Below, piece by piece: positions 9,345-21,555 of a DNA stretch of 64,000 nucleotides; the first letter of the stretch is position 1, and each line of letters begins with the position of its first letter. The stretch covers positions 44,002,935 through 44,066,934 of the forward strand of contig NC_077247.1 in assembly GCF_947179165.1 (NCBI RefSeq), written 5' to 3'. Origin of the DNA: Solanum dulcamara. Lineage: Eukaryota > Streptophyta > Magnoliopsida > Solanales > Solanaceae. The notes below the pieces were generated by a model, which saw only the letters and a program-made list of their open reading frames with translations, did no database searches and was not told where the DNA came from. The translations under genes were made by a program, and so were the position numbers.

Positions 9345-12300
9345 CTCAAGTCCATGAAGTTATGTAGCAAAGTCATTAAATTTAATTTTGTATCAATAAA
9401 GTCACTCAGCTTATGACTCTCCTCTTATAAAATATGTCATGCTCCGAGCCTACATTCTGGACGGGATCAACATCCAATTCCATTATTGACCCAGCGTACC
9501 CATAACATGACATAAAATATTGAGAGCATACATATAGACATGAGCGAAAAGCATGATTTAAGAGCATTTGAGAAAAATAGTTTCGTAAAGGGGTACTGTC
9601 CATATATCATAGTACTAAAATTCATAAAACGACACGAAGGTCAAGAACTAAAATGCATATCATGACAATATACTACTAACTTAACTGTCTATGAGACTTC
9701 TAACATAACAGAAAATTGTTTGTGAGGAAAGCCCTAGCATACCTTAATTGGACATACTAAACTACGTACCATAAGTAAGGACTAAGCCCCAGGAGTAAAG
9801 CGGGGCTCACCAATAAAAAGGAATTGTAGAGCCTAGTGTGTTGTTTGATTGTATGTATGCGTACCTGAGTCTGCATCTTAAAGATGCATTGTCCCCAACA
9901 AAAGGAACGTAAATAGATATGAAATTATATTGTATATAAAATGGAACAATGAAATATGACATATCATAAGAAAAACAAGCCAGCCAATAGAATCGTAATC
10001 ATGGTATGAATGGGAATAAACAAAAGTCATCAAGTTGTCTCATCCTCAAGTCCTTTATCATACAAAGTTCATCATAGGAATTTATTAGTAAAACCGACAT
10101 AAATCATCATAAGATCATATGGAATTTGATCTCGTCTCAATCAGCTAAGTCATCTCACACCTTGTTAGGTATAAACTTACATAAATACGTATTGTGTGGA
10201 TTCATAATTAATTAATTCTTATCAGAGACATATAAAGGAGTCGCCTGAACTAATGGTATGACTTTAACTACGTCGACGTAATTTCAGACAGTCGTTATTT
10301 AGACTAATGCCTTCTCCGTTAATAATTTTAACTTCCTTAGATTATATATCATGTTCATAAGTTAGCCCGAGGAATGATATTCATAAGTTTTGCATTTCGC
10401 CCATCAGAGCTTGAAATCATGATAAAGATATCATCATGTCATAAGAGACATATCATAAGAAATAATCGAACTGTATTTTCAAATAATAATCATTTCTTTC
10501 GTATTCGTTCATAAATTCACAGTAAAACTCATACAAGTCGAGGAATTAATTGTTGAAAAACTATATACATAACGGAAGCATATCAGAATCATACTGTTTA
10601 TATTAATAATAGATAACGCATAAGTTTATGCTAGAACACATACTATCATGCTAGAATACATAAATTTTTTGAAATTTAATTCGATAAATACCTCTTGAAG
10701 AGTGAGAAGATACTTTCAAGCGAATCCACAAGTTAGACTGCAGTTCTGCGGTCTTCTACGGTGGTCCCAAGTTCACAAGCCAAACTCTCTCAACACTTGA
10801 GTGGGCAAGTATCGTATAAAAAACCTCTTCTTTTTTTCTAGGTTAGGAGAAACCCCTACTTATAGAGACATTTTTTCAGTTCAAAACTGAAAATAGAATT
10901 CTGAGTTCTAGTTAAATATGGGCACTGTAGGGAGCACAAAATTAATTACTGAGGCTCCCTATTATGGAAATAATTCAGATAGTTAATTTGAATTATTCTT
11001 ACCATAGTAAATTACAAATCATTCCACTAGAAATTTGTAGTTGCACTCCTCCATTTATATTTCGAAATTTCCCATTAAACACTTATCTAATTCCCCATGT
11101 TAAGATTATAGATACTAATCAATAAATTAAATTATTGATGAATCTAATTTAAAGATTAATTTTCTTCAGAGCATTGCTTAACTTATTTCATGTGTAGGAT
11201 TCATAAATCCACTTGCAAGGTTTGACACGATGAAAACTTATAAGCTTCTCAAAAGGTATATCATCAATCTCTATATCGAGATATGAATTCCATCAACTAA
11301 TCGAGACATGAATTCCATCAACTAACTTATTATTTCACCAATATATATTATTATCATTCAATCTACCATGCATGTTGATCCATCTCAGAATCTCACCTTT
11401 TAATAAATCAAAACGATAATTAATATATACAAATCATGATAGTTATATCAGGATTGAGAATATAAGTACATTTAACAGTTTAGAGAATATATTTTTATCA
11501 GTCAGTCTAAAACAACTATCTCTACTCAATGCCGTTCAATATATACAAAATGCACTAGCACAAGAAGTTGGAACTATACCGTTCCCATAATCAAGATAAA
11601 TTACATATAATCTTGTGCTACAATCATACTGATGGCTTGTCCAATTTCCATCTTAGATTATGAACAAAAAACTTTATACTTATAAGAACAGATGATTTAA
11701 TCCTCTGTGTATCAAAAATTCTATACACTAAATCATTTACTATATAGATACATGGACACATAAACGAATATATGATCTATTAAAACTTGTATTAAAAATG
11801 AATAAATAATAATTCTATAATAAATATCATATATAAACTCATGATTAATATTATATATTCCATTATTAATAATATATATCCTAACATTAATAAGTATACA
11901 TTGAGGTTGAACACTTTCCCAGAGGGTTCTTGAAGTTTCATAAGAAATCAAGAAAGTTAAAATATGAGGTTTTCACCCTAAATCCTAGAATATTCATGAG
12001 TGGAATTAATTTCATAGACAAGGGACGTAATCGTGGGGAAAAAAATTGTATTCACGCACATAGATGATAGTTTTATATACCTTATTAAACCGCGCTCCAA
12101 AATTCTTGAGAATGTTCTGGTCTTTGGAGGAAAGGGAAGCAAGAGCCCTTATTGAACCTTGGCGATGAATTTTCTTGAAAATCCTAGAATTCATGATGAA
12201 CCTTGGCTAATTTTTTATGTTATGTAGATATGAATTTCACAAATAATAAATATTAAAAGACCCAATAACACCATCGATAATCATGTTATACTAATTGAAG

Positions 12301-13400
12301 TTAATCTTCAGCTATATTTGATGTTAATTAGTTGTTCCCAAAATCATAATGTTGTTTTAACTATGATACGGTTGTTACTGTCTATCACCACCGCCCCACA
12401 AAAATGAAAAAAGGAAAAATTATGTCAAGCCACTATTTATATGAAATATATTTATATATTGTTGACTCATGCTCAAGTATCAGCTACCAAACGATCCTTG
12501 AGTATTGTGATAATTATATATTGTTAACTCACACTCATGTACAAGTCCATGAATTTTAACATGAACATTTAATTTATGGAAACACTAGTATTTGAATAAA
12601 GTTCATCAATCAAACAATATATACCTTACACAATCTTTGGAACGCATCCAGACTACATTGATTTTTGAGTACTATAGTAGTCTATATATATTAATTACCA
12701 CTAAGCTTAGGATGAAAGAGGAGGAATACCGATGGTGCCTATCAGTATGTTTTGTTTGTACTGATACTATTTTTGCTATGCCACTTGGCATAGTTTGGTT
12801 TCAGGATCAGTGATATTTCTTAGGTGAAGACGATAATGATCTCTGACAGCTTGTACTCCTTATTTCCTTATGATGGGAGTTGTGTTTTATTTTCTTTATA
12901 AATTGCACCCTCAGAAGTTCTTGTACCTGTTTAGATTAGATTTCTTGGGTATAGTATGTTTTCTCGTAATTGACTTTATAATTTTTAATTAATATATGGT
13001 GACTCCATAGCTCTTTTAGGGTGTTATCTTACGATTCATTTAATTTTCGCATGTTATGACCAATTGAGAATTGAGAGTTCTCCTATCTAAGTACTAGAGT
13101 AGGTACTCACACGGTCCGATTGATTGAATCGTAACAGATAAATATATCATCACGTCATACGGGACATATTTTGATATTTTGATCTATTAGACTTGTGGAT
13201 GGGTTGTATCTTTGATATTGGGTCATTTATTATTTTATTATTTGCGGGGCTCATGTCTATGCGGCATAAAATTTATTTATTTTATTATTTTATATCACAA
13301 ATCATGTAGAGCGATTTTGTAAAAAATCATAAGTTGAGTGACTTAACTGATACAAAACTAAATTCAATATTTTTGTTCAATAATTTCATATACTTAAATG
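9345..13400. mobile_element. Inverted-repeat-flanked block of gypsy-like LTR debris
   Basis: About 90 bases at 9345-9432 match, in inverted orientation, 13312-13400 (shared words around TTTTGTATCA and GTCACTCA). Between them, 9436 onward opens TGTCATGCTCCGAGCC, like the start of Solanaceae gypsy LTRs (compare 55215). The stretch 12770-13290 reads like the tail part of a gypsy LTR. The block also contains the BBE-like gene remnant (12481-12733). No long open frame survives. It may be a Mutator-like element that swallowed other DNA, or just two inverted copies of one repeat. Confidence 0.35.
12481..12733 (-). pseudogene. 3' end of a lost berberine-bridge-enzyme-like gene
   Basis: This piece is collinear with the 3' flank and last codons of the intact BBE-like gene (21366-21585), with long identical words such as ATCTTTGGAACGCATCCAGA-type sequence. 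On the minus strand the last codons read IPPLSS followed by TAA (12707-12709), where the intact gene reads IPPLSSEA then TAG. Similarity stops abruptly at about 12733, so everything upstream of the last few codons is gone. It is best read as the stump of a tandem paralogue cut by deletion or insertion. Confidence 0.75.
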
Positions 13401-14690
13401 ACTTTTTGAGATATTCACTCGATATAAATGCAATTCTTATGCAAAACCAAAAATCTATAATGTAGTTTAGTGAGATATTACATGTTATTACATTGAATTA
13501 CACCACTTATGATAAGGAGTTGAATGCACTCATTAGAACTTTAGCATATTGGGAGTAGCAACATTATCTTTAGCCAGTAATTTTAGAAGTCAGCGCCAAA
13601 ATTTAAAAGTTTATGATTTGTTTATTGGGTCTTTAAAATTAATATATAATAATAATAATAATTAAGTTCACAATTAAATATTCAATAAATTTCTTAATAT
13701 ATATACCTATGTTAAACAACAACTATTAGGTATTTGAAGAGCCAAGATATGTTGCACAATAGGCCTGCATGCTAAGTGGGAATAGTACTATATATAAACA
13801 TTTTCATACATTATCTACTATAAAAAGGGAAAAAATAATTAAAAGGAGAGGTTGCTCGAGTAATAAGTATTTTTTGTTGGTGTTATATACCATGAATATA
13901 ATAATTTAAAGTTGAAAATAAAATAACAAAAATAAATAAAAAATCCATTCAGGCTGAGGTGAAAATATTTTGCTTTCTTTAATGAGATCCAAATTCACTG
14001 CGGCATAATCTACACCGATCCATTAGTATATCTCTTGACTTGTCCCCTCTACGATACAACAGCCTAACAGCGTCGTACAACTTAAGCAACTCCGGATTAG
14101 TTGAAGAATTCAAAGCTCCAGATAAGAACACCTTCCTTCAACATATAATTATTCTCTTTTATATAGTGAATATAGTTGAAGACTTAAAATATTCTTTTTA
14201 TCTCAATTCTCTCTTTCACTACTACACACTACAATATTTTTTCACACTTCACATATTTCATCTTCTACCCAACACAAAGGAAGATGAATGATTATTTATA
14301 GGTGAATAAGTCTTTCATGTAATCAATGGGTAAAATAAGGGGTAGTAATGTGTATAGATAAATATGATAGATGTTACATATGTTATAAAAAACTAATGAT
14401 CATATGAGTTTAAGCCTTTTGCCCGGCCCACTGAATAGTTTGGCCACCGAGTTACCAAACTGGGCTGGGCCGATCTTGCCTTTGATGGGCCGGTCTGGTT
14501 CGGGCCCAACAGTACCAAAATGCCGAACAGCCCAGCCCACGACCCATTAAGGGTATAGTGACCAGGCCTACTGGTCCGGTCGGGTTGGGCAAGACCTTTT
14601 TTTATTATCGTCATTTATGTATTCAAAAAATTGAGTCAATCATCAATATAGTGTATCGTTATCTATTTAATATCGTTATCTATTTAATTT
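13401..14690. other. Non-coding AT-rich spacer with a GC-rich island
   Basis: No gene seen. The stretch 14401-14600 is a sharp GC-rich island full of GGGCCGG/CCGGCCC words, resembling the subterminal region of hAT elements and the island at 20420-20590. Neither terminal repeats nor target duplications could be matched. The 73-codon frame across the island is a by-product of its base composition. Confidence 0.45.
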
Positions 14691-14699
14691 AGAAGTAAT

Positions 14700-15500
14700 T
14701 ATAACAATTTATATACTTAAAATATTACATATATACTTACAATGTATACCAAATATAATCACAATATACTATTTATTATAATAATATACTTACATTAAAT
14801 TATATATACGAACAATGTATACCAAATATTCTCATAATATATTATCTATTATAATGAAATACTTACATTATATTATATCTATACTTATGATGTATACCAA
14901 ATATACTCACAATATACTATCTATTATAATGATATACTTACATATATATGTACAATATATACCAAATATAATCACAATATACTATCTATTATAATGATGT
15001 GCTTACATTATATTATATATACTTATAACGTATACCAAAAATACTCACAATATACTGTCTATTATTCTATTAAAGTGATATAGTTACATTATACTATATA
15101 TACTTATAATGTACACCAAATATACTCACAATATACTATCTATTGTTCTATTATAGTGATATAGTTACATTATACTATATATACTTACAATGTATACTTA
15201 ATATACTCACAATATACTATATATTATTCTATTATAGTTACATTATACTATATATACTTACAATGTATATCTAATACACTAACAATATACTATCTATTAT
15301 AGTGATATAGTTACATTATACTATATATACTTACAATGTATACAAAATATACTCACAATGCATCTGATCATCGAGCGACACAGGTATACTCTTTCCTTTT
15401 ATCCACTATCTATTATTCTATTATAGTTACATTACACTATATATACTTACAATGTATACCAAATATATTCACAATATATTATCTATTATTCTATTATAGT
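14700..15500. repeat. AT-rich minisatellite, roughly 12 units of about 60-75 bp
   Basis: Each unit contains variants of ACAATGTATACCAAATATA, CACAATATACTATCTATTAT and TTACATTATACTATATATAC in fixed order. Units vary in length, mainly through presence or absence of TTCTATTATAGTGATATAG. One unit near 15360-15400 carries a GC-richer interruption. No coding potential; the array was probably made by replication slippage or unequal exchange. Confidence 0.85.
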
Positions 15501-15513
15501 TACATTATACTGT

Positions 15514-15780
15514 ATAGAGAAAATTTCATATATGGCAAACTTTTTAAGCATAATTACTCCATATGAGTATAGTTTTCTCAATTACTTATAATGACAAACA
15601 TAAATTTGTCATTATATATCTATTACACAATATACTATCTATTATTCTATTATAGTTACATTATACTATATAGAGAAAATTTCATATATGGCAAACCTTT
15701 TAAGCATAATTACTCCATATGAATATAGTTTCCATAATTACTTCTAATGACAAACATAAATTTTTCATTATATATCTTGT
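15514..15780. repeat. Direct repeat pair at the minisatellite's right edge
   Basis: The segments 15517-15622 and 15660-15778 are near-identical (AGAGAAAATTTCATATATGGC... TGACAAACATAAATTT). They are separated by one more minisatellite half-unit, so the array and its flank were duplicated together. Confidence 0.75.
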
Positions 15781-15785
15781 TGATT

Positions 15786-16290
15786 AACCACCGCCACTGC
15801 TACTCTTAAAAAATTGAATAAATATACTACTTCATTCTTCTTTTTTTAATTATCATGATAAGATTTTAAAAAATCATTGCGACTACCTTTTGTTTTGTTC
15901 CTTTTGTTCTGTTTCGTTTCCTTTTTATAAGAATCAACTGAACACCTATTGTTGTTCTCATTCATTCGCCATTGATTTGCAAGAAGAAGCTCAAATCAGT
16001 TCATATGAATCTTCAAATTATCGCCTTGCACACAAAGTGTTTGACGAAAATCTTCAGAGAATTTCTTTGAACAATAACTTGCTATTTAAGTATTTTCGTA
16101 ACGTTTACTTTTCACTTCTAGTGTTTTTTGGTGGCAACCAGGTTCATTTCAACTGGAGTTGGTACCTCCGATTTCTATATCTTTCCATATCTATTCTTTG
16201 CTCATACAGTTGTAGTTACATTTTGCTGACTTTAGACCTTTGAATAATTTATTAGTTCATACGTATTTTCGTGGCTTTGGGTAGTGATGG
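15786..16290. other. Unrecognised spacer
   Basis: An open frame of 117 codons (15890-16243, plus) begins in this stretch, but its translation is Phe/Ser/Leu-rich, matches no family I know and has no supporting exon signals. I do not call it a gene. Confidence 0.35.
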
Positions 16291-17935
16291 TAGACTAGGG
16301 TCATGTTCTTGCTCAGGGAAGGGATGGGGACAGAGACAAGGGTAAGGAGGGGTAAGTGGGTTAAAAGTGTGTCTAGACTGAGAGTAAGTTCTTGAAACAT
16401 TGGAACGTTAACGGGAATATCCATAGAGCTAGTTAAGATTCTAAAGAAGAGGAAGATTAACATAGCTTGTGTCCAAGAGACCAAATGGGTAGGTTCTAAA
16501 GTTAAGGAGCTAGACGGGTATAAGTTTTGGTTCTCTGATAGATCAAAGTATAGGAATGGGGTATGCATTTTAGTAGACAGTGATTTAAGGGATCAGGTGG
16601 TGGAGGTTAGGAGAGTCACTAATAGGATGATGTCGATTAAGGTGGTCGTTGAAGAGATCACGTTGAACATTATTAGTGTTTATGCGCCCCAAGCGAGCTT
16701 AGGCAAGGAGGATAAAAGACGTTTTTGGAAGGATTTGGACCAGTTAGTAGGAGGCACTTTTCATGGGAGGGGATTTCAATGGGCATATCGGGTCTATTTT
16801 GGGATGATATGATGATGTGCATGGAGGCTTTGGCTTCGGGGACAAAAATGGAGGAGTAGTTTAACTTTTGGATTTTGCAAGAGCTTTTGAGTTGGTGATA
16901 GCCAATTCGAGTTTCCCAAAGAAGGAGGACCACTTGGTAACCTTCCATAGTTCAGTGGCTAAGACTTAGATAGATTTTTTACTCCTTAGGAAGGATGATA
17001 AAGGTTTGTGCAAAGACTATAAGGTCATTCCTATCGACAATCTTACGACCCGACATAAGCTCTTGGTGATGGATTTAGGGATCAAGATGATGAGGAAGAA
17101 GAGGGTCGGGGATGACCGACCTAGGATTAGAGAGGGTAGTTTGACCACGGCTAATGCTCTGGAGATCGGAGAGAAATTGAAGGATATGGGGGCTTGGGAT
17201 AGTAGTGGAGATGCGAACAGTATGTGGATAGGAAGGCTAGTTGTATTAGGATTGTAGCAAGGTAAGTTTTGGGAGTCTCGACAGGCAGTCGTGGTCGGCA
17301 TCGAGGGGACTGGTAGTGGAATGGAGAAGTGCAAGGAAAGATGGAAGAAAAGAAGATGGCGTATGCGAAGTTGATAGAAAGCAAGGATGAGGTGGAGAAG
17401 TGGACGAATAGGGAACTTTATAAGATAGCGAGGAAGGAGGCGAAGTCGGTGGTTTCGATGAAAAAAACGACAGCTTTTGAATGCCTTTATATTAAACTAG
17501 AAAAGAAAGGCGGGGATAGGAAATTGTTCAGGATAGCCAGGGCGCGGGAGAGAAGGGCACGCGATGTGGATCAAGTAAAGTGCATTAAGGACGAGCATGG
17601 AAAAGACATGGTAGAGGAGACCCTCATTAAACAGTTATAACATTCATACTTCCATAAACTCTTGAATGAAGAAGGGTACAGAGAGATTGTGTTAGGAGAT
17701 TTGGAACATACAGGGAGGCGTCACGATTTTGGGTGTTGCAGGAGTATTACAGTCGAAGAGGTTAAGGGTGTTGTACGTAGGATGCACTAGGGAAGAGAGA
17801 CCGGACCTGACGAGATTCCTGGAGAATTTTAGAAGAGCGCGAGCTCGGTAGGATTGGAGTAGCTAACTAGATTATTTAATGTCATCTTTAAGACGGCAAC
17901 GATGCCCGAAGAATGGAGGTCGGGCGTAATGTTAT
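16290..17935 (+). pseudogene. RTE-clade LINE, endonuclease half only
   Basis: Joined across frames, the plus strand encodes an AP-endonuclease/EEP domain: NIGTLTG, IACVQETKWVG, DGYKFWFSD, LNIISVYAPQA, then the linker typical of plant RTE proteins (KLFRIARARERRARDVDQVK, TMPEEWR). The frame is broken by a stop in place of the Trp before NIGTLTG, further stops near 16812 and 17257, and several shifts. The match ends at about 17935, just where the reverse transcriptase would begin. Loss of the 3' part is unlike normal LINE 5' truncation, so a later deletion or rearrangement is likely. RTE 3' ends appear elsewhere in the window. Confidence 0.82.
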
Positions 17936-18469
17936 TTATTGTTTATTTATATTTAGTCGGGTTAAAATAATTTATATACTTATGTTATTTATGCTTGCTT
18001 AGATATTAATTTTAATTTATTTTAACTTAATTAGATTTTTCCAAAGATAAATCAATTCATGGTAATTTACTCTTTAAATAATTTTTTACCTTTACTTAGT
18101 CATTTGATAAACTTTTACTTTTTTTTATATACATGTATATTATTTTCAATGTTTAAGTTTGATCATTTTTTTCAAAAAAATAATTTTAAAATCTTCATTT
18201 CCTTTCAAATTAATATTTTCAAAAGTTAGTCAAATAATCTTTCAAATCGTCGGATAACAGTGCGTTAGCGGCTACTTTGAATGCTTAACACCCTCTCAAA
18301 GTGGAAATAAGAACCTCGTACCTTTTCTCTGAATTTTTAAGACTTAAATTTGTTAGGGTCTTTTAAATTATGTTTTCTTAATTTCTTTAAAAAACTAAGT
18401 GGCGATTCTTCTATTCTAAAATTGATTTTTTTTCTAAAAAGTTGAAATTAATTTTAAACGGTCTTTTTC
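17936..18469. other. No gene seen
   Basis: AT-rich DNA between the truncated LINE and the hAT remnant. It probably includes the junction where both were cut. No repeats or open frames worth naming. Confidence 0.45.
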
Positions 18470-19913
18470 CAACATAACATAAACAATAAAGAAAGATCGG
18501 TTATATAAGCTAAAATATTACAAACAGCAGGACAATAAGCATCAGAAAATTCAACGGTGGCCGCATAATTTTTTTCTAAAAAAATAACAACACCATTAAT
18601 TTTAGTTCAATCAGATTTTTGCAACATGACTTCCCGGAAAATTTATATGCATATTGATTAAAAGTTGTAGTTATAGGGGCTCTATAAATATTGCAAGTCG
18701 TTAAAAAATCATAATTAGAATTTCACCTAGTCTCAATTTCTTCGGGCATTAATCTTGGTCTAAGATTATTTTCCTCACATTTTCTTTTAAATTCTTTAAG
18801 TTTAGTTTTTCTATTATTTACTTGAATAAAATCAACTGCATGCCTAACTTTTTTCATTATTGGCTCAAAAAAATAAATATCATCTTTTATAATTAAATTA
18901 TATATATGACAAGCACATTTAATATAAAAAATATCTGCTAAAGGAGGGAAAACTCAGTTTTTAAAGAATTAATAGCAACGGTGTTGTTAGATGCATTATC
19001 AAAAGAAATACATAAAACTTAGTGTTCAAGACCATAATATTTTACAACCACTGATATAGAATCAAAATTAAATTGTGCAGTGTGTCTACGGTCTTCATCA
19101 TATTGAAATGTTAAAATATGATTTTTCATGACAAAATTACTATCTATCCAATGACAAGTAATAGTTAAATAATTATTTTTATTTATAGTACAACCAAGAT
19201 CAGAAGTAAGTGAAACTCTACATGGAAGATTTGTCAATAACCAACGTAAATAGTATGCATATTGTCTATGCAATCTAAAAATATCTTATCTACAAGTACT
19301 TCTAGAAAATACCTTTAAACATGAGATTATAAATTGATTGTATATAATGAATAAAAGTATCAGAAGAAGCAAATGAAAAAAGTAGATAACCCAAAGCTAT
19401 CATTTTCGCTAACTCTTTATGATCCCTCATTTTATTATACGTGTCAATTAATTTTCCAATCTTTGGGTTTAATCTACCTTCAATTGGTCCAGTAACATTC
19501 CTAGGTTGTTGTATTCGTTCTCTCCAACCAGTATGTTCATTATCTAGATATCTAATTAATTGACCCGTCCCACCTTTATTACCCCCGGTCTTATGCCTGA
19601 AAATTGTTTGACAAACTTTACATTGAACTTTAGTTATTTCAGCTATTCATTAAAAATAATGTCATACTAAACTAGTTTTTTTTCTTTCTTTTACAGATCG
19701 TGGAGGAAGATTACTAGTTTTAAATTGAGCATTACCTATAACAACAGCAGGATTAGTTAGTGTATCATCCTCATCATCATTATTATCTTGTTCTATTTCT
19801 ACTTCAACTTTATTTGGTTCTTCTATACCATAAGTTTCTTGATATTCATATTCATTCTTATCATGTGCACCTATACCTATTTCTCCAAATTCACTAGGTG
19901 GTGCTTCAGGCAT
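18470..19913 (-). pseudogene. Decayed hAT transposase (BED zinc finger, RICESLEEPER-like)
   Basis: On the minus strand there is an acidic N-terminal part (19913-19662) and then a BED-type zinc finger (CKVCQTIFRHKTGG ... LIRYLDNEH, about 19640-19540). Next come hAT transposase blocks, such as SLTSDLGCTINKNNYLTIT near 19210-19150 and CACHIYNLIIKD near 18930-18900, and then an ETR.NSNYD block. Several frameshifts and stops interrupt it. The C-terminal dimerisation region is absent; similarity fades at about 18470. The GC-rich subterminal region and a possible end lie upstream at 20420-20615. Confidence 0.78.
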
Positions 19914-20419
19914 ACGAGAATAAAATCTACTTGTACTACCTCTACTGTAACCAATTTTTTCTTACTACCACTACTACCTCTGGGACACAAATTTTTAATT
20001 TATCCACTATGCAAATAAAAATAATAAAAATTATAAACACAAAAAATAAAATATTTAAATATACAAAAATTAATATACGAAATAAAAATAAGAGAAGGAA
20101 CGATTATACCAAATTGCCAAAATCAAAGAAAGAATCATAAAATTAATGAAATGTTAAACACTTGAAAGTTGAAAACTTCCACTTGATGTTGTTAATTGCA
20201 AAAAATAATAAAAGATTGTTATCACTTTAAGAGAGAATTAAGAAATTGAGACAAAATTAGATTATTGCTGTAGGAAAAAAATAATGAAATGTTATAGGTG
20301 TTTATAGAAAAAAATTTGTAAAGATTTTTTTTTTAAAAAAAATGGTCTACTTTCTGAAAAAGTTGCCCAACAGCTGACAACTCTCAAAAATAAAAATAAA
20401 AATAAAAATTAATATATCA

Positions 20420-20615
20420 AGCCGGTCCGGGCCGGTGGATCGAGTACCGGTCTGCTATCGGCTCGGTCTAATCGGTCTAGGACCCAAAATTGACCGAATC
20501 TGTCCAAATTTTTTTGGTGGTGGGTCGGTGACCGATCCGCTTCCTACCGTGCCGGACTCCTAGTGGACTGGTCTTAATAGGTCGAAAACCGATCTGATCG
20601 ATTCATTTGACACCT
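20420..20615 (-). mobile_element. GC-rich subterminal region and 5' end of the hAT element
   Basis: A GC-rich run of GGCCGG/CCGGTC words ends in TCATTTGACACC at about 20603-20614. On the minus strand this is GGTGTCAAATGA, close to the CAGGGGTGTCAAA termini common in plant hAT elements. It lies upstream of the transposase remnant, as expected. The matching 3' terminus was not found, so the element is incomplete. Confidence 0.55.
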
Positions 20616-21555
20616 TTATATGAGCTACAAGAAGCTAATGACCATGAGAAATTGAGAATTACATGAACTAATGGTCATATAAGTTATAAGAACTAATAGT
20701 CATCTTCTACCACAACTTATATCCACTAACATATGCACTTAATATTTTATTTTAATAACAAAATATATATACACCAACACTTTTTACCTTCAACTTTAAA
20801 ATTGTAGATTAGAGTCATCAAGACAACAAATTAAATAATATGCCTTTTCTAATGTCGTAAGCGTTAAAGTGAAAGGTCACATAAAATTATTTGTATGCCA
20901 ATTTTGGCTGTCTTATATTGTATACTTATAATTATAATTAACACCCTTACTTAAATTTATTAAATTAAAATTGTGTCAAGTTCTTCTCAGACCTCATTTC
21001 TCAATAATATCACATAACATGGGTGCTGATATATATATCAAACGTTAATTAGATCATAACTTAAGGAGGGCAATTCCAGAACAACCGGAAAAGGGCTGTT
21101 AATTTGTGCATTTAGGAGTCGTTCCATATCTAGTAAGAAGACAATTTATCCATAAATTAATTTATGTATAAGTTATAACGGTTGAAAGCTAGTTATTAAG
21201 ATTAGTCATGCATGTATAAAATTAATACGATGTTTGGTTTGCAAATTAGAAACCCCCTTGACAAATACTTGTATAAGTTATGAGGGAATTGGTGTATTAT
21301 CTTATGCATGATAAAATAGATTAACTAATACTCACATAACTAATGTTTACATAATTCTAATCAACCAGCTACCAAACGACCCCTGAGTGTTGACTCATAC
21401 TCATGTACAAGTCCACGAATTTTAACATATATAGAAAATCTATTACTTGAATAAAGTTCATAAATCAAACAATATATATCTTACACAATCTTTGGAACGC
21501 ATCCAGACTACATTTATTTTTCAGTACTATAGTATTATATATAAATTGATTACCG
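20616..21555. other. Spacer with a probable MITE and the 3' flank of the BBE-like gene
   Basis: The segment 21225-21390 looks like a MITE: it opens TGTTTGGTTT and closes ACCAAACGACC, inverted to each other. From 21366 the sequence is shared with 12481 onward, as part of the duplicated gene flank. Nothing coding. Confidence 0.45.

Noticed and set aside
14393..14614. 73-codon frame in the GC-rich island
   Set aside because: Pro/Gly/Arg composition follows the GGGCC words; no conserved motif.
14700..15500. Regularly spaced repeats considered as a CRISPR-like array
   Set aside because: Units are contiguous AT-rich minisatellite copies without unique spacers, in a plant nuclear setting.
15890..16243. 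117-codon frame as a possible small gene
   Set aside because: No similarity, no promoter or splice signals, and lies between repeats.
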